Assembly (NCBI GenBank): GCA_030428565.1
Contig: JAUIDR010000010.1
Span: 1-64,000 of the forward strand
Direction of reading: 5' to 3'
Origin: Alphaproteobacteria bacterium
GTDB taxonomy: Bacteria; Pseudomonadota; Alphaproteobacteria; UBA7985; JAUIBT01
Length of the DNA: 64,000 bases
Shown here in pieces: positions 8,071 to 17,219 of the stretch. Below the pieces are notes generated by a model. It did no database searches, was not told the DNA's origin, and saw only the letters and a list, made by a program, of their open reading frames with translations. The position numbers and the translations under genes are program-made. Within the stretch, counting starts at the first letter, position 1. Every line of letters starts with the position of its first letter.

Positions 8071-8730
8071 ATGCACCCCAATTCTTTGTTTCGTCGGCCA
8101 GAAGACCCACAAAACCCAGCCAAAGCAGGTCAGCGCGGCTTTGGCATCCTAGCGGTCAATGCGATAGATCAGGCGAGCGCCCCGCTGCTTAGCCATATCC
8201 CATTTGTACTAGAGCCAGGCACGCCGCATGTCCTGGCGCATTTGGTCCGCAGCAACCCTATTGCCCGCGCGATAAAAAACGGGCCTTTGCCCGCTGTTTT
8301 GGCTGTCAGTCTTGGTGATTGTTATGTCTCCCCCGATTGGTACGAAGCTGCGGATCAGGTGCCGACCTGGAATTATCGCTCGGTCCACCTGCGCGGCCAA
8401 CTGGAGCTGCGCCCGCAAGCAGAGCTGCTTGAGATTCTCGCCAAGACCAGCGCCGAATTCGAAGCGCGCTTGGCACCTAAACCCGCGTGGACACTAGACA
8501 AGATGAGCGACAAGGCCTTGGCGGGCTTGCTGAAGGCTATTGTCCCCGTGCGCCTTGGCATTGAGAGCAGCGATGCCACAGAAAAACTGAGCCAGAACAA
8601 AGGCGAAGCGGACGTCAACGGGGTCATCACCGCTCTGGGCGCGCAAACATACGCCAGCGAGGAAGAAGCCGGCGCCGCAGCCGCTATTCATCAAGCCATG
8701 CAAGCGCTTGTGCGCAGGCAAACAGACTGA
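8071..8730 (+). CDS. FMN-binding PaiB-family protein
   Basis: The 219-residue protein has the PaiB fold, a split-barrel FMN-binding domain. Family landmarks are the SHIPFVL and HVLAHLVRSNP stretches near residues 48-68, YVSPDWY and VPTWNYRSVHLRG near 95-115, and the C-terminal motif KLSQNKGEADVNGV. B. subtilis PaiB was described as a negative regulator of sporulation and degradative enzymes; whether this homologue regulates transcription or is a flavin enzyme is not shown. The ATG follows immediately after the small upstream frame. It is a single gene, slightly longer than the Bacillus protein. Confidence 0.85.
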   Translation: MHPNSLFRRPEDPQNPAKAGQRGFGILAVNAIDQASAPLLSHIPFVLEPGTPHVLAHLVRSNPIARAIKNGPLPAVLAVSLGDCYVSPDWYEAADQVPTWNYRSVHLRGQLELRPQAELLEILAKTSAEFEARLAPKPAWTLDKMSDKALAGLLKAIVPVRLGIESSDATEKLSQNKGEADVNGVITALGAQTYASEEEAGAAAAIHQAMQALVRRQTD

Positions 8731-8751
8731 ACCGCCGCCCAGCGCGCCTAC

Positions 8752-8913
8752 TCAATCGTTTTCACGCCTTCGGGCCGCCTCTTCTTCTTCCAAATAGGGG
8801 TGAGCGTTGTCGCTGTTTGCGCTGCGATTAGCGCGAGCGGTCTTGTCCACCACTAAGCCCACCAAGACAAGAATCACGATCAGGACGACCAAAAAACCGA
8901 TGACGTAGAGCAT
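8752..8913 (-). CDS. Small single-pass membrane protein, 53 residues
   Basis: An ATG at 8913 preceded by a good ribosome site (GGAGGG, six bases upstream) opens a 53-codon frame ending TGA at 8752. Residues 2-22 are strongly hydrophobic ([20 protein letters not shown]). They are followed by a charged tail ending [12 protein letters not shown], so the protein probably has one N-terminal membrane anchor with a cytoplasmic acidic/basic tail. I do not recognise a family. It converges with the PaiB-like gene, with a 21-base gap. The ribosome site and clear membrane segment make it likely to be real. Confidence 0.65.
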   Translation of the reverse strand: MLYVIGFLVVLIVILVLVGLVVDKTARANRSANSDNAHPYLEEEEAARRREND

Positions 8914-9248
8914 GTCAAACCCTCCGAAAATGCCTGAGCAGCCGTCAGAGCCACTCTATTTCACAGACTTTACATCATTTTGACGACGCGCGCTTTGTGC
9001 CAATTGTGTTTTCGGCGCGAAACCGCTATTCAGAGCCTGCCGCGCGCGTGGGGCGACACAAAGGCCCATCTGTATCGACAAGGCCTCAGCTTTCGGATCA
9101 ACAACCCGGATGCCAAGGCTGTTGGGTATCTGGCCTGAAGCTTTTTCGTTCACCGGTACTTCGACCCGTCGTACCAGGACTTATTGGCGCTCCTTCTACG
9201 CCGCGCAGCCAACAAACCCCATCCACCAAGCCAACGGAGGGCTGCCCT
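8914..9248. other. Intergenic leader of acnA
   Basis: These 335 bases lie between the divergent small membrane protein gene and acnA, and should hold both promoters. The acnA frame stays open upstream to 8997, but the translation of that part has no aconitase similarity. I see no RNA motif or gene. The last five bases of the strong ribosome binding site, GGAGG, are at 9236-9240. Confidence 0.45.
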
Positions 9249-11912
9249 TTGACCGATGCGCTCAAGACCAAATCGACCCTAAATGTCGATGGCAAAGAAT
9301 ACGATTATTACTCTATTAAAGAGGCAGAAAAGAGCGTCGGCGACGTGACTCGCCTGCCCTACTCCCTCAAGGTCTTGATGGAGAACCTGCTGCGTTGGGA
9401 AGACGGCGCTATCGTCAATACCGATGATGTAAAGGCGCTGGCCGACTGGCAAAAAGAACAGAAAATGGCGCGCGAGATCGCCTATCGCCCCGCACGCGTT
9501 CTGATGCAAGATTTCACAGGCGTCCCTGCCGTGGTTGACCTAGCGGCCATGCGCGACGCCATGGCGAGCCTGGAAGCTGACCCCACGAAGGTCAACCCAC
9601 TCAGCCCCGTTGATCTGGTAATCGACCACTCGGTGATGATTGACCATTTCGGCGATGACAAAGCATTCGATGCCAACGTAAAGCGTGAATTCGAACGCAA
9701 CCAAGAGCGCTATGAGTTCTTGCGTTGGGGATCGGGTGCCTTCACTAACTTCCGCGTTGTTCCTCCCGGCACCGGTATCTGCCACCAGGTGAACACCGAA
9801 TACCTGGCTCAGACCATCTGGACCAAAGAGGAAGATGGCCGCACAGTCGCCTATCCCGATACACTGGTTGGTACCGACTCGCACACAACCATGGTCAACG
9901 GCTTGGCCGTTCTGGGCTGGGGCGTTGGCGGTATCGAGGCTGAAGCTTCCATGCTGGGCCAGCCTGTTTCCATGCTGATCCCTGAAGTTGTTGGTTTAAA
10001 GCTGACTGGCAAGCTGAAGGAAGGCACCACGACGACCGACCTGGCGCTGACCGTCACCCAGATGCTGCGCGCCAAGGGCGTTGTCGGCAAGTTCGTCGAA
10101 TTCTTTGGCTCGGGCCTGAACGACCTGCCGCTGACCGATCGTGCGACCATCTCTAACATGGCACCCGAATACGGCGCGACCTGTGGCTTCTTCCCGATCG
10201 ATGAAGAGACCTGCCGCTACCTGCGCTTTACCGGCCGTGATGAAGCGCGTGTCCGCCTAGTCGAAGAATACGCTAAGGCGCAAGGCATGTGGCGCGATTC
10301 TAACAGCCCCGACCCCGTCTTCACAGACGTTCTGGAGCTGGATTTGGCAACCGTCGAGCCCTCTTTGGCAGGCCCCAAGCGCCCGCAAGACCGGGTGGTG
10401 CTGTCGAACGCCGCGCAGGAATACAAAGAGCTGATGGTTCAAGAGAAGGTTGACGCCAATCAGACCGTCGATGCGGGCAACTTCGAAATGAAGAACGGCA
10501 ACGTGGTGATTGCCTCGATTACTTCTTGTACCAACACCTCTAACCCACAGGTTCTGGTCGCCGCCGGTTTGGTTGCCAAAAAGGCGCACGAGCTGGGATT
10601 GAAGACCAAGCCTTGGGTCAAGACCTCGCTCGCGCCTGGCTCTCAGGTTGTGACCGATTACCTGGAAAAAGCAGGCCTGCAGGATCACCTGGACGCGCTG
10701 GGCTTTGACCTGGTCGGCTATGGCTGTACCACTTGTATCGGTAACTCCGGCCCGCTGCCGGATGCCGTGACCAAGGCTGTCGCTGACAACAACATGCACG
10801 TCACGTCTGTGCTGTCGGGCAACCGTAACTTTGAAGGCCGTGTTCACCCCTTGGTGCGCGCCAACTACCTGGCATCACCGCCGCTGGTGGTGGCCTACGC
10901 TCTGTTGGGTACCATGGTTGAAGACATTACGACTGTGCCCCTGGGCCAAGACAAAGACGGCAACGATGTCTACCTGAAAGACATCTGGCCCTCTAACGCC
11001 GAAGTCCAGGCGACGGTTGATCAATGCCTGACACCTGAAATGTTCCGCGAGCGCTATGCAGACGTGTTCAAAGGCACCGAAGACTGGCAGAAGATCCCCG
11101 AGAGTGGTGGCCTGTCTTACGACTGGAACGACGGCTCTACTTACGTTCAAAATCCGCCCTACTTCCAGGGCATGACCATGGACGTCGGCGGCTTTGATGA
11201 TATCGAAGGCGCACGGCCGCTGTTGATGCTGGACGATTCCATTACCACCGACCACATCTCACCCGCCGGTGCGATCAAGCGCGATGCGCCTGCCGGTCTG
11301 TGGCTCATGGAGCGTCAGGTTCTGCCTCAGGACTTCAACTCCTACGGCGCCCGCCGCGGCAACCATGAAATCATGATGCGCGGCACCTTTGCCAACATCC
11401 GTATCAAGAATAAGATGCTGGACGGCGTTGAAGGTGGCTACACCAAGCACATGCCAAGCGGTGAACAAATGGATGTCTACAGTGCGTCCATGAAGTACCA
11501 AGACGAAGGCACGCCGCTGGTGGTCATCGCGGGCAAAGAGTACGGCACCGGCTCATCGCGTGACTGGGCTGCCAAGGGCACGCGCCTGTTGGGTGTTAAG
11601 GCTGTGATCGCGCAGTCGTTCGAGCGTATTCACCGTTCGAACCTGGTCGGCATGGGTGTTCTGCCTTTGCAGTTCCCTGAAGGCGTCACCAAGGAGAGCT
11701 TGGGCCTGGACGGATCTGAGACCTTCAGCCTGACAGGTCTGTCGGCTGGCATTCAAGCGCGCATGCAAGTGCCGCTGACAATCACCCGCGCTGACGGCAG
11801 CAGCGAGACCGTCAATCTGTTGTGCCGTATCGACACCGCGAACGAGGTCGAATACTACCGCAACGGTGGCATTCTGCACTATGTGTTGCGCAACATGGCA
11901 AAAGCTGCCTAA
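9249..11912 (+). CDS. acnA: Aconitate hydratase A
   Basis: Aconitase interconverts citrate and isocitrate through a [4Fe-4S] cluster in the TCA cycle. The TTG at 9249 is chosen because GGAGG sits eight bases upstream and the following residues, [18 protein letters not shown], start the usual AcnA N-terminus. This gives 887 residues, the family length (E. coli AcnA has 891). Cluster cysteines are visible in [11 protein letters not shown] and in [13 protein letters not shown]. The C-terminal swivel domain has the substrate-binding [12 protein letters not shown]. The frame is open for a further 84 codons upstream, without similarity. The following genes are on the other strand. Confidence 0.96.
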   Translation: MTDALKTKSTLNVDGKEYDYYSIKEAEKSVGDVTRLPYSLKVLMENLLRWEDGAIVNTDDVKALADWQKEQKMAREIAYRPARVLMQDFTGVPAVVDLAAMRDAMASLEADPTKVNPLSPVDLVIDHSVMIDHFGDDKAFDANVKREFERNQERYEFLRWGSGAFTNFRVVPPGTGICHQVNTEYLAQTIWTKEEDGRTVAYPDTLVGTDSHTTMVNGLAVLGWGVGGIEAEASMLGQPVSMLIPEVVGLKLTGKLKEGTTTTDLALTVTQMLRAKGVVGKFVEFFGSGLNDLPLTDRATISNMAPEYGATCGFFPIDEETCRYLRFTGRDEARVRLVEEYAKAQGMWRDSNSPDPVFTDVLELDLATVEPSLAGPKRPQDRVVLSNAAQEYKELMVQEKVDANQTVDAGNFEMKNGNVVIASITSCTNTSNPQVLVAAGLVAKKAHELGLKTKPWVKTSLAPGSQVVTDYLEKAGLQDHLDALGFDLVGYGCTTCIGNSGPLPDAVTKAVADNNMHVTSVLSGNRNFEGRVHPLVRANYLASPPLVVAYALLGTMVEDITTVPLGQDKDGNDVYLKDIWPSNAEVQATVDQCLTPEMFRERYADVFKGTEDWQKIPESGGLSYDWNDGSTYVQNPPYFQGMTMDVGGFDDIEGARPLLMLDDSITTDHISPAGAIKRDAPAGLWLMERQVLPQDFNSYGARRGNHEIMMRGTFANIRIKNKMLDGVEGGYTKHMPSGEQMDVYSASMKYQDEGTPLVVIAGKEYGTGSSRDWAAKGTRLLGVKAVIAQSFERIHRSNLVGMGVLPLQFPEGVTKESLGLDGSETFSLTGLSAGIQARMQVPLTITRADGSSETVNLLCRIDTANEVEYYRNGGILHYVLRNMAKAA

Positions 11913-11965
11913 GCAACCAGCTAGCCGGTAGCCTTCAATTAGGAGGCTGCCAGTCTGGCAGACAA

Positions 11966-12006
11966 AACAAAGCGCCGCCCGGCATTCCAGGTGGCGCTTA
12001 TTTTGT
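11966..12006 (+). terminator. Probable weak terminator after acnA
   Basis: AAGCGCC at 11970-11976 pairs with GGCGCTT at 11993-11999 and is followed by ATTTTGT. A second small hairpin, CTGCCAG-T-CTGGCAG, lies just upstream at 11947-11961. The T-tract is short, so termination may be partial. Confidence 0.5.
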
Positions 12007-12040
12007 GGCGCGGAGCCTACGATGCCATAACTCAGCCTCC

Positions 12041-12080
12041 GGACCTAAGCCTCGGTCCCTGGACTTAAGCCTCAGTCCAG
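12041..12080. repeat. 20-bp tandem duplication spanning the stop of a VOC gene
   Basis: GGACCTAAGCCTCGGTCCCT at 12041-12060 is followed at once by GGACTTAAGCCTCAGTCCAG at 12061-12080, with four mismatches. The minus-strand VOC gene ends inside the second copy (stop at 12065-12067). Confidence 0.75.
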
Positions 12081-12433
12081 ATCGCCAGCTCATAGCCGTT
12101 GGGATCGCAAAAGTGAAAGCGGCGCCCGCCTGGAAAATCGAAGGTCTCGCGCGACAATCGCCCGCCGAACTGAGCGATTGCGGCCAAGACCGCGACGCGG
12201 CTGGCCTCCAGATCATGGCTCCACAGCACCACTAAAGGACCGCCAATCTGCGGCTCCTGTCCTGCTTCCAACAGTTGGAAGCCCCCTTTCAAACTGCCCG
12301 AATTGAACTCGCAATAGCCGGGCCCATAATCGGTATAGCTCCAGCTAAACGCGGCTTCATAAAAGCCCTTGCTGCGCGCCATATCGCGAACGTGAAACTC
12401 GATATAATCGATGCCGTTGTTCTTCCGGTCCAT
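12065..12433 (-). CDS. VOC-superfamily (glyoxalase/bleomycin-resistance fold) protein
   Basis: This 122-residue protein is a single vicinal-oxygen-chelate domain. It opens with IDYIEFHVRDMARSKGFYEAAF, the usual first beta-alpha unit, and ends FHFCDPNGYELAIW, the usual last strand with a metal-ligand glutamate. Family members are small metalloenzymes or binding proteins, and the substrate cannot be read. AGGAG precedes the ATG. It begins nine bases past the stop of the small membrane gene upstream, so the two are probably cotranscribed. Confidence 0.85.
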   Translation of the reverse strand: MDRKNNGIDYIEFHVRDMARSKGFYEAAFSWSYTDYGPGYCEFNSGSLKGGFQLLEAGQEPQIGGPLVVLWSHDLEASRVAVLAAIAQFGGRLSRETFDFPGGRRFHFCDPNGYELAIWTEA

Positions 12434-12442
12434 GGTGGCTCC

Positions 12443-12859
12443 TTAGTCTTGCAATGTCGGATTGGCCCGGGTCAAGGCCGAGGTATCGCCGGTACAGCCG
12501 GTTGAAAACATCCAATCGAAGGCCTCACGCCGCCACAGCGCCACGGCACCCTTCGAGCGCATGCGCGCCGCAAAATCCGGGTCATCAGCATAGACCGTCC
12601 ACAAGCGCCCCGCCACACCATCACCGATCAAAAGGCCGCCTTGGCTCAAGATCCGCGTCAGGGCTTCGTCGGGCTCAAGACCACGAGCGAACAGCACCAG
12701 CATGCGTCCGGGCGGCGGATCAAAACGTAATCCGAACGCCAGTAAGCCACCCATAACCAGGCTCCACCCCAGCACCACCACCGCCAAAAAGCTCAAGGCA
12801 AAACGGTTCGGGTTGAAAGGTGCCGGGCCATTGTTTTGGGGTGCCTTCGCGGGCTTCAT
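12443..12859 (-). CDS. Hypothetical membrane-anchored protein, 138 residues
   Basis: I do not recognise a family. Residues ~20-45 form one hydrophobic segment (FALSFLAVVVLGWSLVMGGLLA). They are followed by a soluble C-terminal part of about 90 residues with two cysteines near the end (FSTGCTGD has one). The topology suggests an inner-membrane anchor. Its start lies 17 bases past the stop of the MFS gene and its stop nine bases before the VOC gene, so the three form a minus-strand unit. Confidence 0.6.
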   Translation of the reverse strand: MKPAKAPQNNGPAPFNPNRFALSFLAVVVLGWSLVMGGLLAFGLRFDPPPGRMLVLFARGLEPDEALTRILSQGGLLIGDGVAGRLWTVYADDPDFAARMRSKGAVALWRREAFDWMFSTGCTGDTSALTRANPTLQD

Positions 12860-12876
12860 GTCTCAGCCGTTCTCGG

Positions 12877-14109
12877 CTAGGCGGGCTTGGCGCTAAGGCG
12901 CGCTAGCGGGCGTTGATCTATGGGCAGGTGAACAACAACCGCGGCCGCATTGACCCAAATGCAGACCCACCACATGGTCTCGATTGAGCCGCCCGCCTGC
13001 TCGATCCACGACGCCATCATCAAGCTGACGAACGACCCGAGCTGGTGGCTCAAGAAGACCAAGCCATAGAGCGTTGCCATATACTTCATGCCAAAGACTT
13101 GCCCGATGATGCCATTGGTCAGCGGTACGGTTGACAGCCATAGCAGGCCCATAAAGGCGCCGAAAATCAAGATGTTGAGCCCGGTTGGCGGCGCATAGAG
13201 CAACCAGAGAACCCCAAGGATGCGACCAAAATAGATAGCCGACAAAGCCAGCTTTTTTGAAAAGCGCGCACCGATCAGACCGGCCGCGTAGGCACCGACA
13301 ACATTAAACAAGCCAATCATTGCGATCGAAAAACTGGCCGTCGATGCGGACAATCCGGACTCGACGACGTGTTGCGGCAAGTAGACCGTGACGAAGGAGA
13401 GCAAGAATCCACAAGCAAAAAAGCCGATGGTCAGCAGCACGAAACCGCGATGTGTCAAGGCTTCGCCGAGGGCCTGCATGAAGCTCTGGTCGCTCGCGGC
13501 GTTGGCGGCCTGGCGAGCATCGGCCTCGCCCGATCCCCCGCGCAGGACCAAAGACAGCGGTAAAATTGATAGAACGATCAGCGCCAAAATCTGTAGCGCA
13601 ACGACCCAACCGAATTCAGCGATCATGGTCTGCGCAGCCGGCACCACCAAGAACTGCCCCATCGAGCCCGCCGCCGTGGCGATGCCCATGGCCCAAGAGC
13701 GATGTTCTGGTGCTACCAAGCGCGCGAAGGCCGCCATGACCAGACCGAACGAGGTGCCCGCAATCGCCGTGCCCATCAAAAAGCCAGCCGATAGGTGCAA
13801 TAGCCAAGGGCCGCCATCAATCGTCATCAAAAACAAGGAAGCGGCATAGATGATGCCCCCCACGAATAAGACCCGCCAAGAACCAAAGCGGTCGGCAAAG
13901 GCGCCCGCGACCGGCTGCATGACACCCCACAGCAGGTTTTGAATGGCGATGGCCATGGGAAAGACCAAGGGCGCCAATCCAAAGCCAGTGTCTGTATCCG
14001 TCACAAGCGTCTTGAACAGCCCCATGGAAGAGCGCGCGCCAAACGACAGCATGGCAATCAAACAGCCCGCGACCAACACCAGGCCCAGGCTCTTGTTGAA
14101 ACGACTCAT
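12877..14109 (-). CDS. MFS transporter
   Basis: The 410-residue protein has about 12 hydrophobic segments. A motif-A-like loop, AFADRFGSWR at residues 70-79, lies between segments 2 and 3. The N-terminal part (SFGARSSMGLF) resembles the monocarboxylate/oxalate-formate branch of the superfamily rather than the drug exporters. Its place directly after puuB on the same strand suggests import of a compound related to polyamine breakdown, but this is inference. AAGGAAAT precedes the start by a few bases. Confidence 0.85.
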   Translation of the reverse strand: MSRFNKSLGLVLVAGCLIAMLSFGARSSMGLFKTLVTDTDTGFGLAPLVFPMAIAIQNLLWGVMQPVAGAFADRFGSWRVLFVGGIIYAASLFLMTIDGGPWLLHLSAGFLMGTAIAGTSFGLVMAAFARLVAPEHRSWAMGIATAAGSMGQFLVVPAAQTMIAEFGWVVALQILALIVLSILPLSLVLRGGSGEADARQAANAASDQSFMQALGEALTHRGFVLLTIGFFACGFLLSFVTVYLPQHVVESGLSASTASFSIAMIGLFNVVGAYAAGLIGARFSKKLALSAIYFGRILGVLWLLYAPPTGLNILIFGAFMGLLWLSTVPLTNGIIGQVFGMKYMATLYGLVFLSHQLGSFVSLMMASWIEQAGGSIETMWWVCIWVNAAAVVVHLPIDQRPLARLSAKPA

Positions 14110-14185
14110 GCGAAGATTTCCTTATTACGGGCGACGCAATGGCCAACAGCGTTAGCAGCGCACCACAGATTTTAGTGTGAGAGAA

Positions 14186-15451
14186 TTAGGGCAGCATGTC
14201 CTGAAGTCGGTAGTACAGCATGCCCAGCACCTGCAAAGGCATACGCAGCGCCTTACCACCGGGAAAAGCTTTGTGCGGCAAGGCTGCGAACAGATCAAAA
14301 CCAGCTTGCTCGCCAAGCACCGCCTGCGTCAAGACCTTACCGACCTGGCCGGTCAGTGCCAAGCCTTGCCCCGAAAAGCCCTGCGCAAACAAGACCCCGT
14401 CGGCGGTCCGCCCAACATGGGGGGTCCGCTCTAGGGTAATGGCGACGTGACCGCCCCAAGCATGGTCGATGCGCACCCCTCTTAGCTGGGGATAGACGTG
14501 CTCCATACGCGGCCGCACCGAAGCGGCAATATCAACGGGAATGCGCCCGTTGTAGTTTGAACGCCCGCCAAATAGCATGCGATTGTCTGCTGTCAGATGG
14601 TAGTAGTTGAGGATATTATAGCTCTCATCGACACACGCCCGTCCTGGCGTCAGCGTATGGGCGAGGTCGTCCGCCAATGGCTCGGTCGCCACAATCAGCG
14701 TTGCGACCGGTAAGATATGCTGCTCCTGACGCGGCAGCAGGCCCGTGGCATAGGCGTTGTTGGCAACGATCGTATGGCGGGCGCTCACCTGCCCACCGTC
14801 ACAGCGCAGTCGATGCCCTTGCCCGCCGCGCTCAATCGCCCTTACCGGAGAACCTTCAAAGATACGCACACCCAAACGTTCGGCTTCGCGGGCCAGGCCA
14901 AGGGTGTACTTTAGCGGGTGAAGGTGGCCGCCGGTGGGGTCAAACAGCCCCCCTTTGTAGACCGGCGAGCCCACATAATCTTGCACCTGCTCACGCACGA
15001 CCATGAGGGTGCCGCCGTAGCCCAGCGCTTCCAGTTCTTCATGGTAGTCCGCAAGCTCGCGCATGTGGCTGTTCTTGCCTGCCGACATAAAGTAACCCGG
15101 CTGCCAGTCACACGCGATTCCAAGACTGTTGCGCCGATGGTGCAACAAATCGATGGCATCGCACGCCATGCGCCAAAGGCCGCGTTGACCGTCTTCATCG
15201 ACGCCGAAATCTTCTGGCGAGACCGCGAATCCAGGGCAAAGCAGACCGCCATTGCGCCCGCTGGCCCCGAAACCGATATATTCGGCCTCCAACAGGGCAA
15301 CGCTGAGCCCCGCGCTCGCGGCCTCCAGCGCCGCCGACAGTCCGGTCAAACCGCCGCCGACGACCGCCAGATCGACGCTTTCGTCACCGGTCAGGGCCGG
15401 TTTTGGGCTCCGCGGGTCAACGCTGGCCCAATAGTAGCTGTTGTCTTGCAT
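14186..15451 (-). CDS. puuB: FAD-dependent oxidoreductase, gamma-glutamylputrescine oxidase-like
   Basis: This is a DAO-type flavoprotein. In the Puu pathway PuuB oxidises gamma-glutamyl-putrescine to the aldehyde, releasing ammonia and peroxide. The ATG at 15451 is chosen because AAAGG precedes it and the start MQDNSYYWAS is characteristic of the family; this gives 421 residues. The dinucleotide-binding motif VVGGGLTGLSAA is at about 30-41, followed by FGASGRNGG, another DAO/PuuB landmark. The glutamine-synthetase homologue encoded divergently supports the pathway assignment. Other amine or amino-acid oxidases of this family are possible. Confidence 0.8.
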   Translation of the reverse strand: MQDNSYYWASVDPRSPKPALTGDESVDLAVVGGGLTGLSAALEAASAGLSVALLEAEYIGFGASGRNGGLLCPGFAVSPEDFGVDEDGQRGLWRMACDAIDLLHHRRNSLGIACDWQPGYFMSAGKNSHMRELADYHEELEALGYGGTLMVVREQVQDYVGSPVYKGGLFDPTGGHLHPLKYTLGLAREAERLGVRIFEGSPVRAIERGGQGHRLRCDGGQVSARHTIVANNAYATGLLPRQEQHILPVATLIVATEPLADDLAHTLTPGRACVDESYNILNYYHLTADNRMLFGGRSNYNGRIPVDIAASVRPRMEHVYPQLRGVRIDHAWGGHVAITLERTPHVGRTADGVLFAQGFSGQGLALTGQVGKVLTQAVLGEQAGFDLFAALPHKAFPGGKALRMPLQVLGMLYYRLQDMLP

Positions 15452-15521
15452 GCTAGCCTTTGAATTTTGCTGGGATGCCTCTATGGTCCGCATAACTTAT
15501 AAACCATCGCACGCAAAGACC

Positions 15522-16883
15522 ATGGCTCAAATTTCGAGCATCCAAGACTTATCCAACTGGATGCACGCAAACCACATTGAAGATGTGGAATGCATTACCG
15601 CCGACATGAACGGGGTTCCCCGCGGCAAGATCATTCCCGCCGACCGCTTTTTGAAAATGGTCGAGACCGGGCGCGACTTGCGCATGCCCGAAATCATCTA
15701 TGCCATGACCATCACAGGCGACTACCCTGAAGAAGATATCGCCACCGACCCGCGCGTCATCGACATCAACTTGGTACCGGACTTGTCTACCACCCGTCTG
15801 GTGCCCTGGTACGATGAGCCCACAGCGCAGGTCATTTGCGACGCGGTCTACGTCGGCGGTAATCCGGTTGCCATCTCTCCGCGCCAAGTGCTGAAGTCCG
15901 TCATTCAGCAGTACAAAGATCGGGGCCTGACCCCCGTCGTTGCGCCCGAGCTGGAATTCTATCTGGTCGATAAGAACCTGGACCCCGATCAGCCGTTGCA
16001 GCCGCCGATTGGCCGCTCGGGCCGTCGAGCCACCGCCAAGGCAGGCTATGGGATCGAGGCCGCCAACGAATACGATCCGATTATTGAGGACATCTATGAA
16101 TGGGCAGACGCGCAAGAACTGCGCGTCGACACGTTGAGCCACGAGAGTGGCACGGCGCAGATGGAGATCAATTTCAGTCACGGCGACCCCTTGGGCCGCG
16201 CCGATCAAGTCATGTTGTTTAAGCGCACCGTGCGAGAAGCCGCACTGAAGCACAATATCTACGCAACATTCATGGCCAAACCTCTGGAAGATCAGCCGGG
16301 ATCGTCGCTGCACCTGCACGTTTCGATCATGGACGCGCAAGGCAACAATATCTTTGCTAGCGAAGGCGGCAAGTTTTCACCCGCCTTTTTGAATTTCATC
16401 GGCGGGCTACAGACCTACATGGCCGCCGCCATGCCCTTGCTGGCCCCCAACGTGAATTCTTATCGCCGTTTCCGCAAGTTTTTGGATGCGCCCATTAACA
16501 CGCACTGGTCACGTGACAATCGCACAGTGGGACTGCGTGTACCGGTATCTGAACCGCAAGCAACCCGCGTTGAAAACCGGGTAGCAGGTGCGGATGCCAA
16601 CCCCTATCTGGCGATCGCAGCGACCTTGGCTTGTGGCCTTTTGGGGCTGACTGAACAGATTGAGGCTCAACCCGCATTCGACGGCGACGCCTACAACAAG
16701 GCCCACACCTTGCCGCGCACCCTCTATGATGCGCTTTGGCGTTTCAACCAGGCCCAGAGCCTGCACGCCGTCTTGGGTGAGCCCTTTATCGTGGCGGTTA
16801 ATCAAGTAAAAGAAACCGAGCTGGACCACTATCAAGGCGTGGTGTCGAGCTGGGAACGCGAATATCTCTTGCTCAACGTTTAA
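15522..16883 (+). CDS. puuA: Gamma-glutamylputrescine synthetase-like glutamine synthetase homologue
   Basis: This glutamine-synthetase-fold ligase has 453 residues and would join glutamate to putrescine or another amine at the cost of ATP. Landmarks are VVAPELEFYLV (metal-binding Glu), SLHLHVS, and NSYRRFRKFLDAP, followed by the active-site stretch WSRDNRTVGLRVP. The chosen ATG at 15522 starts MAQISSIQDL; an alternative ATG at 15483 would add 13 residues and would fit GGGATG-type spacing poorly. It is divergent from puuB, with a shared promoter region of about 70 bases. Related GlnA-type enzymes for other amines cannot be excluded. Confidence 0.8.
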   Translation: MAQISSIQDLSNWMHANHIEDVECITADMNGVPRGKIIPADRFLKMVETGRDLRMPEIIYAMTITGDYPEEDIATDPRVIDINLVPDLSTTRLVPWYDEPTAQVICDAVYVGGNPVAISPRQVLKSVIQQYKDRGLTPVVAPELEFYLVDKNLDPDQPLQPPIGRSGRRATAKAGYGIEAANEYDPIIEDIYEWADAQELRVDTLSHESGTAQMEINFSHGDPLGRADQVMLFKRTVREAALKHNIYATFMAKPLEDQPGSSLHLHVSIMDAQGNNIFASEGGKFSPAFLNFIGGLQTYMAAAMPLLAPNVNSYRRFRKFLDAPINTHWSRDNRTVGLRVPVSEPQATRVENRVAGADANPYLAIAATLACGLLGLTEQIEAQPAFDGDAYNKAHTLPRTLYDALWRFNQAQSLHAVLGEPFIVAVNQVKETELDHYQGVVSSWEREYLLLNV

Positions 16884-16946
16884 AATTGTAAAGCCACAGT
16901 ATCCGGCCGCTCGTGCCGTGCTGTGCGCCCTGCTGCAGAGGACACC

Positions 16947-17216
16947 ATGACCCAAACCAACTCGCCCCAAACCACCCTGCCTGAGGACATCCAGGCTATG
17001 AGCTTTGAAGAAGCGATGGAGGAGTTGCGCCGCATCGTCGATAGCATGGAACGCGGCGATGCCAAACTAGACCAGGCTATCGCAGCCTACGAACGCGGCG
17101 CTCATTTGCGCGCGCACTGTGAAGCCAAATTGAAGGATGCCAAGATGAAAATCGAGCAAATTTCGCTGGGCTCTGACGGTACGCCGCGTCTTGAGTCCTT
17201 GGACCCTGAGGAGTAG
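16947..17216 (+). CDS. xseB: Exodeoxyribonuclease VII small subunit
   Basis: This 89-residue protein is the small subunit of exonuclease VII, which degrades single-stranded DNA from either end with XseA. The conserved core MSFEEAMEELRRIVDSMERG is followed by a second helix, LDQAIAAYERGAHLRAHC, as in the family. The start is at 16947 because AGAGGA lies a few bases upstream; the in-frame codon at 16923 adds nothing conserved. It is followed after three bases by ispA, in the alphaproteobacterial order xseB-ispA-dxs. Confidence 0.93.
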   Translation: MTQTNSPQTTLPEDIQAMSFEEAMEELRRIVDSMERGDAKLDQAIAAYERGAHLRAHCEAKLKDAKMKIEQISLGSDGTPRLESLDPEE

Positions 17217-17219
17217 GCC

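Noticed and set aside
8997-9248. 84 extra codons in frame with aconitase
   Set aside because: The translation has no aconitase similarity, and GGAGG is ideally placed for the TTG at 9249.
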